Assembly (NCBI RefSeq): GCF_900110855.1
Contig: NZ_FOFA01000003.1
Coordinates: forward strand, 310,001-374,000
DNA length: 64,000 nucleotides
Source of the DNA: Microlunatus flavus
GTDB taxonomy: Bacteria > Actinomycetota > Actinomycetes > Propionibacteriales > Propionibacteriaceae
Direction: 5' to 3'
Below, in pieces: positions 18,903 through 27,894 of this stretch (position 1 is its first letter; each line of letters opens with the position of its first letter). The translations under genes and the position numbers were made by a program. A model generated the notes under the pieces. That model saw only the letters and a program-made list of their open reading frames with translations. It was not told the origin of the DNA and ran no database searches.

Positions 18903-19766
18903 GTGTCTAGCCCGTTCTACGTCGCGCCCGAGCAGCAGATGAAGGACCGGGCCGACTTCGCGCGCAAGGGCATCGGTCGCGGCCGCTCGGTCGTGGTGCT
19001 GCACTACGCCGACGGCATCGTCTTCGTCGCCGAGAACCGCTCGCAGGCCCTGCACAAGGTCGGCGAGATCTACGACCGCATCGGCTTCGCCGCCGTCGGG
19101 CGCTACAACGAGTTCGAGAACCTGCGCCAGGCCGGCATCCGCTACGCCGACCTGCGCGGCTACTCCTACGACCGCACCGACGTGACCGCCCGCGGGCTGG
19201 CCAACGCGTACGCGCAGCTGCTCGGCGGCATCTTCTCCTCCGGCGGCGAGAAGCCGTACGAGGTGGAGATCATCGTCGCCGAGCTCGGTCCCGGCGCGGC
19301 CGACGACCAGATCTACCGGTTGACCTACGACGGCTCGATCGGCGACGAGGAGCACTTCGCCGTGATGGGCGGCTCGGCCGACGCCAGCGCCGAGGTGCTG
19401 CGGGCCGGGTACGCCGACGGGCTCGACCTCGGCGCGGCCGTGCGGCTCGCCGTGCAGGCGCTCGGCTCCGACGCAGGGCCCGGCACGCCGGTGCGCGAGC
19501 TCGGCGTCGACGCCCTCGAGGTCGCGGTCCTCGACCGCACGCGGGCGTTGCCGCGCAAGTTCCGCCGCGTGGCCGGACCGCGGCTGGCGGCCCTGCTCGC
19601 CGGGGAGGCGACCACCGCGGGGAACGGCGACGGGAACGGTAGCGGCGACAAGGCCAGCGCCTCGACGACCTCGCCCGCCGCGCCCGAGACCAGCCTGGGT
19701 GCGGCGGGTACGCCGACGACGAGCGCGCCCGAGGAGCCCGGCCAGGCCCCGGGACCCGCGTCGTGA
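18903..19766 (+). CDS. prcA: 20S proteasome alpha subunit PrcA
   Basis: 287 residues. It opens with [30 protein letters not shown], the gate-forming N-terminus and first helix of bacterial alpha subunits. The core ends near residue 235 and is followed by a tail of about 50 residues rich in Ser, Thr, Ala, Pro and Gly, probably disordered. The alpha rings cap PrcB and bind the GQYL tail of Mpa. AGAGAGGGA precedes the GTG start. The stop overlaps the GTG of tyrA by 4 bp, which places an aromatic amino acid gene in the same transcript. Confidence 0.96.
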   Translation: MSSPFYVAPEQQMKDRADFARKGIGRGRSVVVLHYADGIVFVAENRSQALHKVGEIYDRIGFAAVGRYNEFENLRQAGIRYADLRGYSYDRTDVTARGLANAYAQLLGGIFSSGGEKPYEVEIIVAELGPGAADDQIYRLTYDGSIGDEEHFAVMGGSADASAEVLRAGYADGLDLGAAVRLAVQALGSDAGPGTPVRELGVDALEVAVLDRTRALPRKFRRVAGPRLAALLAGEATTAGNGDGNGSGDKASASTTSPAAPETSLGAAGTPTTSAPEEPGQAPGPAS

Positions 19767-20839
19767 GCGCACCGGCCGGGCCGCCGGTGACCGTCGTGGT
19801 CGGGGCCGGTCTGGTCGGGGCCTCGATCGGGCACGCGTTGACGGCTGCCGGCTGGCCCGTGCACCTGGTGGACGCCGTGCCGAGCCACGCGATGGTGGCC
19901 GCAGGGCTGGGTGCGGGGACGGCCAAGCCTGCGATGCCCGAGCAGGTCGGGCTCGTCGTCGTCGCGGTGCCCCCGCGGGCGATCGCCGACGTGGTGGGGG
20001 ACAGCCTCCAGACCTACCTCCACGCCACCGTCACGGACGTCGGCTCGGTCAAGGCCGGGGTGCTCGACGCGCTGTGGGACCGGCCGATCGACCTGACCCG
20101 CTACGTGGGCTCGCACCCGATGGCGGGCTCGCACCACTCCGGGCCGGTCACCGCCGACGGCGAGCTGTTCGTCGACCGCACCTGGGTCGTGACGCCGCAC
20201 CGCAAGAGCGCCGAGGCCTCGGTCGCGCAGGTCGTGGCCCTGGTCGGGGCCTGCCGCGCGCGGCTCGTGACGCTCGACGTGGACGACCACGACGCGGCCG
20301 TCGCCCGGGTCTCGCACCTGCCGCACCTGGTGTCGGTGCTCATGGCCGGCCACCTCACGAACGTCCCCGACGAGGACCTGGTCCTCGCCGGGCAGGGCCT
20401 GCGCGACGTGACCCGGATCGCGGGCAGCGACCCCGGCCTGTGGCAGCAGATCGTCGGCGCCAACTCCACCGCCGTGCTGCGTGAGCTCCGGCAGGTGGCG
20501 GTCTCGCTGGACCGCCTGATCAGCGCCGTCGAGACCGGACCGGCCGACCCGGCGCTGGTCCACGAGCTCGAGCGCGGCGTCGAGGGCACCCGCCGGATCC
20601 CGGGCAAGCACGGGTCGGCCCCCGTACCGTACGAGCAGGTCGTCGTGGCGATCCCCGACGAGCCCGGCGCGCTGGCGCGGCTGTTCGGCGACGTCGAGGC
20701 CGCGGGCGTCAACGTGGAGGACATCGCGATCGAGCACGACGCGAGCCGCCAGGTCGGCTACCTGACGCTGTCCGTGCAGCCGGAGCGGGCCGACGGCCTC
20801 GCGGTGGTCATGCGGGACGGTGGCTGGACGGTCGTCTGA
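19763..20839 (+). CDS. tyrA: prephenate dehydrogenase with C-terminal ACT domain
   Basis: 358 residues. NAD-binding motif [13 protein letters not shown] is at the start and [13 protein letters not shown] carries catalytic-site residues near 120. An ACT domain ([33 protein letters not shown]) occupies about 295-358 and would sense tyrosine or a related effector. It oxidatively decarboxylates prephenate to 4-hydroxyphenylpyruvate in tyrosine synthesis. The GTG start overlaps the prcA stop (GTGA), so translation is probably coupled to the proteasome genes. Confidence 0.92.
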   Translation: MSAPAGPPVTVVVGAGLVGASIGHALTAAGWPVHLVDAVPSHAMVAAGLGAGTAKPAMPEQVGLVVVAVPPRAIADVVGDSLQTYLHATVTDVGSVKAGVLDALWDRPIDLTRYVGSHPMAGSHHSGPVTADGELFVDRTWVVTPHRKSAEASVAQVVALVGACRARLVTLDVDDHDAAVARVSHLPHLVSVLMAGHLTNVPDEDLVLAGQGLRDVTRIAGSDPGLWQQIVGANSTAVLRELRQVAVSLDRLISAVETGPADPALVHELERGVEGTRRIPGKHGSAPVPYEQVVVAIPDEPGALARLFGDVEAAGVNVEDIAIEHDASRQVGYLTLSVQPERADGLAVVMRDGGWTVV

Positions 20840-20843
20840 GCGC

Positions 20844-20865
20844 GGACGGGCCCTGTCGCCCGTCC
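20844..20865. terminator. GC-rich hairpin after tyrA
   Basis: Perfect 8-bp arms GGACGGGC and GCCCGTCC with a 6-base loop, 5 bp after the tyrA stop and before the cmk promoter. No U-tract. Confidence 0.5.
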
Positions 20866-20897
20866 GGACGACACGCGGGGCGGTGGTCCCGGCTCGA

Positions 20898-20903
20898 TAA
20901 GGT
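20898..20903 (+). promoter_or_regulatory. candidate -10 (TAAGGT) of leaderless cmk
   Basis: TAAGGT is 6 nt before the cmk ATG at 20910, and there is no ribosome-binding site in between. Confidence 0.5.
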
Positions 20904-20909
20904 GGCCAG

Positions 20910-21641
20910 ATGCCCGACGCCCCGACGACCTCCGGATCCGCCGGCCAGGCCACCCTCAGCGACACCCCGCTCGTGGTCGCCATCGACGGGCCCAGCGGGT
21001 CCGGCAAGTCCAGCACCGCCCGCGGCGTCGCCGAGCGGCTCGGCCTGGCGAACCTCGACACGGGCGCCATGTACCGCGCGGCCGCCTGGCTGGCCATGCA
21101 CGAGGGGCTCGACCTCGCCGACACCGAGGGCGTCGCCCGGCTCGTCGAGGCCGCCGACCTGCGGCTCGAGCTCGACCCGGCCCACCAGGACGTGACGATC
21201 AACGGTCACGACGTCACCACGGCGATCCGCGAACCCGCCGTGTCCGCGGCCGTGAGCGCCGTCGCGACGAACCTCGACGTCCGGGCCAACCTCATCGCGC
21301 GCCAGCGGCAGATCATCGCCGAGGCGCCGGACGGGATCGTGGCCGAGGGACGCGACATCACCACGGTGGTGGCGCCCGAGGCACCGGTGCGGGTGCTGCT
21401 CGTCGCCGACCCGGCGGCGCGAGTCGCCCGTCGCCACGCGGAGCTCGGCGAGCACGTCGACGCCGAGGCCGTCCACGACCAGGTCGTGCGCCGCGACCGG
21501 GACGACTCGACGGTCGCTGCCTTCCACGACGCGGCGCCGGGCGTGACCGTGCTCGACTCCACCGACCTCACCCTCGAGCAGGTCGTCGACGCGATCTGCG
21601 CGCTGGTCCCGCCGGCCTTCGACCCGGCCGTCGCGCGCTGA
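20910..21641 (+). CDS. cmk: cytidylate kinase
   Basis: 243 residues. The P-loop is VVAIDGPSGSGKSS, followed by the CMP kinase signature NLDTGAMYRAAAW, an AEGRDITTVVAPEA stretch and RRDRDDS near the lid. It phosphorylates CMP and dCMP. The N-terminal 20 residues before the P-loop strand are not conserved. The following gene is der, a pairing found in many bacteria. Confidence 0.95.
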   Translation: MPDAPTTSGSAGQATLSDTPLVVAIDGPSGSGKSSTARGVAERLGLANLDTGAMYRAAAWLAMHEGLDLADTEGVARLVEAADLRLELDPAHQDVTINGHDVTTAIREPAVSAAVSAVATNLDVRANLIARQRQIIAEAPDGIVAEGRDITTVVAPEAPVRVLLVADPAARVARRHAELGEHVDAEAVHDQVVRRDRDDSTVAAFHDAAPGVTVLDSTDLTLEQVVDAICALVPPAFDPAVAR

Positions 21642-21681
21642 GCGCGCGCGGGTTCCCAGCGCCCGGCTAACCTGGAGGGCC

Positions 21682-21726
21682 GTGCGTGCTCCCATCCGGG
21701 GGTGCGGAACACACCCTCCGGAGTGA
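21682..21726 (+). CDS. possible 14-codon leader ORF before der
   Basis: GTG at 21682 opens a frame coding [14 protein letters not shown] that stops at TGA 21724-21726, one base before the der ATG. TAACCT at 21668-21673 lies 8 nt upstream of the GTG, so the transcript may begin almost at this codon. If translated it would couple to der by termination-reinitiation. This rests only on spacing; no conservation can be checked here. Confidence 0.3.
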   Translation: MRAPIRGCGTHPPE

Positions 21727-21727
21727 C

Positions 21728-23089
21728 ATGACCGAGACCCTGGGCAGCGCCAGCCTGCCCGCACCCGCCCGTACCCTCCCCGTCGTCGCCGTCGTGGGAC
21801 GGCCGAACGTGGGGAAGTCGACCCTCGTCAACCGCATCCTCGGCCGCCGCGAGGCCGTCGTCCAGGACGTCCCGGGCGTGACCCGCGACCGGGTGTCGTA
21901 CGACGCCGACTGGAACGGCCGCTCCTTCGTCCTCGTCGACACCGGCGGCTGGGCGCCCGACGCCCAGGGCCTGGCCGCGCAGATCGCCGAGCAGGCCGAG
22001 CTGGCCATCGCCACCGCCGACGCGGTCGTCCTCGTGGTCGACGGCACGGTGGGGACGCTCGACAGCGACCAGGCCGTCGTCAAGGTGCTCCGGCGCAGCA
22101 AGAAGCCGGTCGTCCTCGCGGTGAACAAGGTCGACGACCAGCGCGCCGAGGCCGAGGCGGCCTCGATGTGGAACCTCGGGCTCGGCGAGCCGTACGCCGT
22201 CTCCGCCCTGCACGGGCGGGGGAGCGGCGACCTGCTCGACGCCGTCCTCGCGGCGCTGCCGCCGACGCCGCCGCTCGATCTGGACCCCGAGCGCGGTCCG
22301 CGGCGCGTGGCCATCGTCGGCAAGCCGAACGTCGGCAAGTCGAGCCTGCTCAACAAGCTCGCCCGCCAGCAGCGTGTGGTCGTCCACGACATGGCCGGCA
22401 CGACCGTCGACCCCGTCGACGAGCTCGTGGAGGTCGACGGGGAGACGTACGTCTTCATCGACACCGCCGGCATCCGCCGTCGGGTCAAGGAGGCGTCGGG
22501 CCACGAGTACTACGCGAGCCTGCGCACGCAGGGGGCGATCGAGCGCGCCGAGGTGTGCGTGGCCGTCCTCGACGCGAGCGTCCCGCTCACCGAGCAGGAC
22601 GTGCGGATCCTCACCTCGGTGGAGGAGGCCGGTCGCGCGCTGGTCATCGCGTACAACAAGTGGGACCTGACCGACGAGGAGCGGCGCCACTACCTCGGCC
22701 GCGAGGTCGAGCTGGACATCGCGCCCTTCGCCTGGGCCTCGCACGTGAACATCTCGGCGCAGACCGGCCGTCACGTCGACCGTCTCGGCCCGGCGCTGCA
22801 GGAGGCGCTGACCTCGTGGGAGACGCGGATCTCCACGGGCAAGCTCAACGCGTTCCTCGGTCGCGTCGTCGCCGCGCACCCGCACCCGGTGCGTGGGGGC
22901 AAGCAGCCGCGGATCCTCTTCGGCACCCAGGCGCAGGCCGGGCCGCCGACGTTCGTGCTGTTCACCAGCGGCCAGCTGGAGCCCGGCTACCAGCGCTTCG
23001 TCGAGCGGCGCCTGCGCGAGGAGTTCGGGTTCGTCGGGACGCCCGTCCACGTCGAGGTCCGGGCCCGGGAGAAGCGCGGCAAGCGGTAG
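21728..23089 (+). CDS. der: ribosome-assembly GTPase Der (EngA)
   Basis: 453 residues with two tandem Era-like G domains and a C-terminal KH-like domain. The first G1 motif is GRPNVGKST near 24, with DTGGW as G3 and NKVD as G4. The second G1 is GKPNVGKSS near 198, with DTAGI and NKWD. It acts in 50S subunit maturation. ATG at 21728 is chosen over in-frame GTG 21686 because the extra residues lie outside the conserved start and overlap a possible leader ORF. The gene is complete. Confidence 0.96.
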   Translation: MTETLGSASLPAPARTLPVVAVVGRPNVGKSTLVNRILGRREAVVQDVPGVTRDRVSYDADWNGRSFVLVDTGGWAPDAQGLAAQIAEQAELAIATADAVVLVVDGTVGTLDSDQAVVKVLRRSKKPVVLAVNKVDDQRAEAEAASMWNLGLGEPYAVSALHGRGSGDLLDAVLAALPPTPPLDLDPERGPRRVAIVGKPNVGKSSLLNKLARQQRVVVHDMAGTTVDPVDELVEVDGETYVFIDTAGIRRRVKEASGHEYYASLRTQGAIERAEVCVAVLDASVPLTEQDVRILTSVEEAGRALVIAYNKWDLTDEERRHYLGREVELDIAPFAWASHVNISAQTGRHVDRLGPALQEALTSWETRISTGKLNAFLGRVVAAHPHPVRGGKQPRILFGTQAQAGPPTFVLFTSGQLEPGYQRFVERRLREEFGFVGTPVHVEVRAREKRGKR

Positions 23090-23164
23090 TCGCTCAGACG
23101 CGTCCCGCTCGTCGGGTGCCGTGCCCAAGTCACGTGGGACGGCTGACCTGGCTGGTGCGCGCCC

Positions 23165-24424
23165 TCACCCGGCCTCGCCCGGACGGTCCTGCCCGTGGAA
23201 CCTGCGCAGGGCGCTGACGCGGTTGTTGGTGCCCAGCTTGGTGTAGGCGTTCTCGAGGTGCTTGCCGACCGTGCGGGGGCTGATCCCCAGCCGGTGCCCG
23301 ACGCCGGCCGACGTGAGGCCTGAGGCGGCGAGGTCCATGACCTCGCGCTCACGGGGAGTGAGGCCGTCCTGCGGAGCGGGCTCGGATGCGGCGCCGAGCC
23401 GGGACGCCGTCGCCCGGACCTGCCTCAGGAGCGGACCGTGCGAGCGCGCGGTCGCGTCCGCGCGCCGCAGCTGCTCGGTGGCGCCCTGCTGGTCTCCCTC
23501 GTCCGCGAGCGCTTGCGACAGCCGCCAGCGCGCGTACGCCTCGCGGTGGGGGCGGCCGTGCGCCTGCCACCGCTCGGCCGCGCTCAGCCACCACGACGAC
23601 AGCGGTGCGTAGTGCCGCAACCGAGCACGCTCGGCCAGCCAGTCCGCCTCCTCGGCCGCCCGCGTCGTGCGGGACGCCGCCATGCGCGCCTCGGCCAGGT
23701 CGCGGGCGTCGACGAGCCGTACCAGCGCGTCGGCGACGTCCAGGGCGAGCCGGCTCTCGCCGTCCCCCGTCGTCGAGGCGCCCAGGTCGGCGCAGACGCG
23801 CAGACCCGTCGTCGCGAACTGCAGCGTCGCCCACGTGTCGGCAGAGGTGGCGAGCTCGAGGGGTACGTCCTGCACGAGCGCAAGCGCTGCAGCGGGCCCG
23901 CGTGACCACCAGGTGGCCTCGACGCGGAACGTCCACGCGGGCAGGTCCTGCTTGGCCGTCGGGTGGTCGGTCGCGTCGATCCCCGTTCCGGAGCCCGCCC
24001 CGAGGATCAGCCGGAGACGCGCGGACGCGAGCGTGAACCGTGGGTGGAGCGAGCCTCCACCTGGGGCTGCCGGATCGAGTACCCGCGCCCCCAGGTCGAC
24101 GTCACCCAGCTCGAGCGCGGCCTCCGCGACCACTCCTCTGACGGCGAAGCCGGACGAGGGCGTCCGCGGTCGCCGCGCGAGCGCCTCGGCGGCGTCGAGC
24201 GCCAGGGTCAGGACGTCCTCGACACGACCGAGGGAGAGCAACAGGTCGGCCTCGACCGAGAGAGCGTCGAGGGCCAACCTCTCGTCCGCGTTCTCCTTGG
24301 CCGTGGCCGCCACCTCGTGCGCGACGGCGAAGGCTCGAGCGACCTCACCCTGACGCAGCAGGGTGCCGGCCCTTGTCAGGTCGCGGCGACCGGTAGGACG
24401 CGACCAGCCCTCGTCCCCGGCCAT
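23165..24424 (-). CDS. LuxR-family regulator with helical repeat region
   Basis: About 419 residues. The C-terminal 65 residues are a LuxR/NarL helix-turn-helix (DGLTPREREVMDLAASGLTSAGVGHRLGISPRTVGKHLENAYTKLG). The preceding 340 residues are Ala/Leu-rich paired helices resembling TPR/MalT-type repeats, without a visible AAA ATPase domain at the start. It is probably a transcription activator that senses an unknown ligand. ATG at 24424 is used; the frame stays open upstream to 24712, so the start is uncertain. Convergent with der. Confidence 0.75.
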   Translation of the reverse strand: MAGDEGWSRPTGRRDLTRAGTLLRQGEVARAFAVAHEVAATAKENADERLALDALSVEADLLLSLGRVEDVLTLALDAAEALARRPRTPSSGFAVRGVVAEAALELGDVDLGARVLDPAAPGGGSLHPRFTLASARLRLILGAGSGTGIDATDHPTAKQDLPAWTFRVEATWWSRGPAAALALVQDVPLELATSADTWATLQFATTGLRVCADLGASTTGDGESRLALDVADALVRLVDARDLAEARMAASRTTRAAEEADWLAERARLRHYAPLSSWWLSAAERWQAHGRPHREAYARWRLSQALADEGDQQGATEQLRRADATARSHGPLLRQVRATASRLGAASEPAPQDGLTPREREVMDLAASGLTSAGVGHRLGISPRTVGKHLENAYTKLGTNNRVSALRRFHGQDRPGEAG

Positions 24425-24568
24425 GGCGGTAGCCCAGCACCAGCGGCCGCCCCGGTCAACCACCGGCCGGGACGTACCTACGCACAACGACGTATGGCTC
24501 GGCACGGCCGGCGTCGGAAGGATGAGGTCGCGACGCCGAGCAGACGGTTGTCGCAGAGGGGGGCGGGC

Positions 24569-24649
24569 GGCGTTGGTGCGGGCCGACGAGGCACGAGGGG
24601 ACCGTTCACGGCGCTCGACTCGTGCGCCGGGCACGTGCGCACCAACGCC
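24569..24649. repeat. 12-bp inverted repeat with 57-bp spacer
   Basis: GGCGTTGGTGCG at 24569-24580 and CGCACCAACGCC at 24638-24649 are exact reverse complements. They lie in the 262-bp gap between the LuxR gene start and the sigma factor end, where no gene is evident. It could be part of a terminator for the sigma gene. Confidence 0.45.
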
Positions 24650-24686
24650 CTCGACCTGCCGGGGCAGCACGCGCACGTCGTCGTCA

Positions 24687-25580
24687 TCAACGGACGAGCG
24701 GCGTCTCCGCACCCATCCGGGAGAGCTTCTCCGGGTTGCGGACGTAGTAGAGGCCGGTGACGAGACCGTCCTCGACGCGCAGGGCGATCACGCCGTCGAC
24801 GTCGCCGCCGAGGTGGACGATCAGGGCGGGCGCGCCGTTGACGAACGTGGCGACCGCACTCAGGGGCGCGGGGCTCTTCACGCTGACGCCGGCGAGGAAG
24901 CGCACGACCTTGTCGGCGCCGACCACCGGGCGCAACGCCGCTCTCTTCAGGCCGCCGCCGTCGGCGACGAGCACGACGTCGGGCGCGAGGACGTCGAGCA
25001 GGCCCTGCACGTCGCCGGTGGCGATGGCGCGCTGGAACGACGCCAGCGCCGTCCGCGTCTGCTCGGTCGAGGCCGCGACCCGCGGACGCCGGGCGGCGAC
25101 GTGCTGCCGTGCCCGGTGGGCGATCTGGCGCACGGTCGCCGGGGTCTTGTCGACGGCCGCGGCGATCTCGTCGTAGCCGACGTCGAAGACCTCGCGCAGC
25201 ACGAACACCGCCCGCTCGGTCGGCGCCAGCGTCTCCAGCACCAGCATCAGCGCCATCGACACGCTCTCGGCGAGCACGACGTCGTCGGCGACGTCGGGCG
25301 CGGTGAGCACGGGCTCGGGCAGCCAGGAACCGACGTACGACTCGCGGCGGCGCTGCAGCGACCGGAGCCGGTTCAGCGACTGCCGGGTGGTGACCCGGAC
25401 GAGGTACGCCCGCGGGTCGAGCACCTGCGCCAGGTCGACTGCCGTCCAGCGCAGCCACGTCTCCTGGAGCACGTCCTCGGCGTCGGCGGCGGAGCCGAGC
25501 ATCTCGTAGGCGACGGTGAAGAGCAGGTTGCGGTGCGCCACGAAGGCCTGCGTCGCCGCGTCGGTGCGCTGCTCGTCCAT
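24687..25580 (-). CDS. sigJ: ECF41-family sigma factor (SigJ-like) with SnoaL-like C-terminal domain
   Basis: 297 residues. Sigma region 2 (AFVAHRNLLFTVAYEMLGSAADAEDVLQETWLRW) and region 4 (LAPTERAVFVLREVFDVGYDEIAAAVDKTPATVRQIAHRAR) are followed by an extra SnoaL-like domain of about 110 residues. Three ECF41 hallmarks are seen: WLPEP at 86-90 in the linker, DGGGLK near 206, and NPEKL near 282. In ECF41 the C-terminal domain tunes activity in place of an anti-sigma factor. ATG at 25580 has GAGGAGG 8 nt upstream; an ATG at 25619 that overlaps the upstream stop would add 13 residues. Confidence 0.92.
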   Translation of the reverse strand: MDEQRTDAATQAFVAHRNLLFTVAYEMLGSAADAEDVLQETWLRWTAVDLAQVLDPRAYLVRVTTRQSLNRLRSLQRRRESYVGSWLPEPVLTAPDVADDVVLAESVSMALMLVLETLAPTERAVFVLREVFDVGYDEIAAAVDKTPATVRQIAHRARQHVAARRPRVAASTEQTRTALASFQRAIATGDVQGLLDVLAPDVVLVADGGGLKRAALRPVVGADKVVRFLAGVSVKSPAPLSAVATFVNGAPALIVHLGGDVDGVIALRVEDGLVTGLYYVRNPEKLSRMGAETPLVR

Positions 25581-25615
25581 CCCGCCCACCTCCTCACGCA
25601 CCCCTTCCGCCGCGT

Positions 25616-26830
25616 TCATCGGACCGGCTCGACCGCCCGAGCCGCCGCGGCGACGGTGCCGGCCCGGTGCGGGTCGGAGAACCATGCCGGTGCGACGAAC
25701 AGCCCCGGCCGGCGTGCCTCGAACCGCAGCTGGGCCACCGTGCCCCAGCAGATCGCCTCCTTCAGCGTGGCAGCGGCGCGGCCGCTGACGCGCGAACGCC
25801 GCACCGTGTCGTCGCGGTGGCTCAGCTGCACGAGGCCCTCGCGCCGTCCGAGGCTGAGGCACTGGCCGACGAACCCGACGTGCACCGGCTGCGGCTCGCG
25901 ACCCGCGAGGTGGGCCAGGACCGTGTCCGCGGCCTGCGCGCCGAGCTGGCCGGCCGCCTGGCAGCTCATCCGGAACGGTGCGCCCGAGGGTGCGACCGCA
26001 TCACCCGCGCCGACCACGCGCGGGTCGTCGACGCTCGTCAGCGTCTCGTCGGTCAGCAGGCGACCGGCCCGGTCGGTGCTCAGGCCGCTGCGCCGGGCCA
26101 GGTCGGGCACGCCGAAGCCGGCCGTCCAGACGGTCGCCGCGCTGGCGAGCTCGCGCCCGTCGGCCAGCCGGACGCGGTCGGGACCGACGGCGCTCACCCT
26201 CGACCCGGGTCCGTCGAGCACCCGGACGCCGAGGGCGCGCAGCCGGTCGGCGGCGACCTGGCTGCTGCCCGGGTGGAGCGAGGGTCCGACCACCGGCCCG
26301 CACACCAGCGTCACCGCCCACCGGCCGGTCTCGGCGAGCTCGGCGGCCGTCTCGATCCCGGACGGTCCGGCGCCGACCACGACGACGGGCGCGCCGGGCG
26401 CCAGGGCGTCGAGCACCCCGCGCAGGCGCTCGGACTCCTCCAGGCTCGTCAGCGCGTACGCGTGCTCGCCCGCGCCCGGGACCTGCGGGGCGGCGCTGCC
26501 GCTGCCCACCGCGTAGACGAGGTGGTCGTACGCCAGGTCCGGGCCGTCGGTGAGGACCAGCCATCCCGCATCGACGTCGATCCGGTCGACTATGCCGACC
26601 ACCAGCCGGATCCGCGGGGCCAGGACGTCCGCGTAGTCCACGACCGCGTCGTCGGAGCCGACCAGCCGCTGGTGCAGCCGGATGCGCTCCACGAACGCCT
26701 CGCGGGCGTTCACCAGCGTGACGTCGACGTCGTCGCGCTGCGTCAGCCGGTTCGCCGCCATCACCCCCGCGTACCCGCCGCCCACCACGACCACCCGGGA
26801 GCGGTCCCTGCCGTCACGTCGTCTGCTCAT
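25616..26830 (-). CDS. NAD(P)/FAD-dependent oxidoreductase (NDH-2-like), ECF41 partner
   Basis: 404 residues. It has two dinucleotide-binding motifs, VVVVGGGYAGVMAANRL at the start (FAD) and VVVVGAGPSGIETAAELAE near residue 150 (NAD(P)H), plus a late VGAGDAV motif, as in type II NADH dehydrogenases. ECF41 sigma genes are typically beside an oxidoreductase, carboxymuconolactone decarboxylase or epimerase gene, and this is the oxidoreductase version. The stop overlaps a possible sigma start (ATGA). The promoter upstream matches the ECF41 pattern. Confidence 0.85.
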   Translation of the reverse strand: MSRRRDGRDRSRVVVVGGGYAGVMAANRLTQRDDVDVTLVNAREAFVERIRLHQRLVGSDDAVVDYADVLAPRIRLVVGIVDRIDVDAGWLVLTDGPDLAYDHLVYAVGSGSAAPQVPGAGEHAYALTSLEESERLRGVLDALAPGAPVVVVGAGPSGIETAAELAETGRWAVTLVCGPVVGPSLHPGSSQVAADRLRALGVRVLDGPGSRVSAVGPDRVRLADGRELASAATVWTAGFGVPDLARRSGLSTDRAGRLLTDETLTSVDDPRVVGAGDAVAPSGAPFRMSCQAAGQLGAQAADTVLAHLAGREPQPVHVGFVGQCLSLGRREGLVQLSHRDDTVRRSRVSGRAAATLKEAICWGTVAQLRFEARRPGLFVAPAWFSDPHRAGTVAAAARAVEPVR

Positions 26831-26838
26831 GCCCACCA

Positions 26839-26865
26839 GACACCGCGGGGTCCTGGCCTGTGACA
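26839..26865 (-). promoter_or_regulatory. ECF41-type promoter (TGTCACA-N16-TGTC) of the oxidoreductase-sigJ operon
   Basis: Read on the minus strand, TGTCACA (26865-26859) is followed by 16 bases and TGTC (26842-26839), 8 nt before the ATG at 26830. The reported ECF41 consensus is TGTCACA-N16-CGTC, so only one base differs. The operon encodes an ECF41 sigma factor, so autoregulation is likely. Confidence 0.8.
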
Positions 26866-26951
26866 GGCCTGAGCCGGTCGGGCCCGTGTCACCCGTCGTG
26901 CGGGCGTGTCGGCAGTACGTTGCTCTCTTTCGTCGAAGCACGGAGCAGCAC

Positions 26952-27812
26952 ATGGACCAAGGTCCTCCGGCCGAGCGGACTGCCCGCCAGGGCGCGCCGA
27001 CCACGGAGCGCGAGCCCGACCCCACCCGGTGGTACAGCGGACCCGGCCGGCGCCTCGCCTCGGCCGCGACCCACGTGGGCCACCGGGTCGGCGCGCAGCC
27101 GGCGCTGGCCATCGTGCTGCTGGTCGGCGTCATCATCGCCTTCACCGCGGCCTTCCTGGTGGCGCGGGTGTACGACGCCGTGACCGAGGACGACGGCATC
27201 GCCTCGCTCGACGTCCCGTTCCTGCAGGGGGCGATGCGGCTGCGCCGGCCCTGGCTGGACGACGTCTCGGCCGGCGTCGCCTACCTCTTCGGGCCCGTGG
27301 GGATGCCCTGCATGGCCGTCGCCGCGATCCTGCTGCTGGCCCTGACGCGCCGTTCCTGGACGCCGGTGATCCTGATCGCCGGGGCGGGCGTGGGGTCGCT
27401 GCTGATGACCATCGCCGGCAAGGACATCATCGGGCGGCACCGGCCGCCGCTGACCGACGCGGTCCCGCCGTTCGAGTACTCGCCGTCCTTCCCCAGCGGC
27501 CACTCGCTGAACGCGACGGTCATCGCCGGCGTCGTCGGCTACCTGCTCTGGCTGCACCGCAGGGCCCTGCTGGCCAGGGTCGCCTGCGTCGTCGTGCCGG
27601 TCGTCATCGCGGTGGTGGTCGGCCTCACCCGCGTGCTCCTCGGCGCGCACTGGTTCACCGACGTCGTCGCCGCCTGGCTGCTGGGCGCGGCCTGGCTCGC
27701 CGTCGTGATCACCGCGCACCGGCTCTACCTCACCGCCCGCGAGCGCGGCGCGCCCGAGCAGCCGCCGCAGAGCCGGGGCCCGAGCTCCCGCCACGGGGCG
27801 CACGCGGCCTGA
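26952..27812 (+). CDS. PAP2-family membrane phosphatase
   Basis: 286 residues with about six membrane segments. All three PAP2 motifs are present: KDIIGRHRP (K-x6-RP), PSFPSGHSLNA (PSGH) and TRVLLGAHWFTD (R-x5-H-x3-D). It probably dephosphorylates undecaprenyl pyrophosphate or another lipid phosphate on the outer face of the membrane. CGGAG lies 6 nt before the ATG, and TACGTT at 26916-26921 could be the -10. The N-terminal 50 residues and the C-terminal tail are polar. Confidence 0.88.
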   Translation: MDQGPPAERTARQGAPTTEREPDPTRWYSGPGRRLASAATHVGHRVGAQPALAIVLLVGVIIAFTAAFLVARVYDAVTEDDGIASLDVPFLQGAMRLRRPWLDDVSAGVAYLFGPVGMPCMAVAAILLLALTRRSWTPVILIAGAGVGSLLMTIAGKDIIGRHRPPLTDAVPPFEYSPSFPSGHSLNATVIAGVVGYLLWLHRRALLARVACVVVPVVIAVVVGLTRVLLGAHWFTDVVAAWLLGAAWLAVVITAHRLYLTARERGAPEQPPQSRGPSSRHGAHAA

Positions 27813-27825
27813 CGCCACCCGCCAT

Positions 27826-27869
27826 GACGACGCCTCCCCGGAACCGTGCGGTCCCGGGGAGGCGTCGTC
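27826..27869. terminator. strong bidirectional hairpin between PAP2 and pectinesterase genes
   Basis: Perfect 16-bp arms (27826-27841 and 27854-27869) around a 12-base loop that itself contains ACCG/CGGT. It sits between two convergent genes ending at 27812 and 27895, the expected place for a shared terminator. Confidence 0.75.
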
Positions 27870-27894
27870 GTTCGATGGTGCGGTCGGACCGTGC

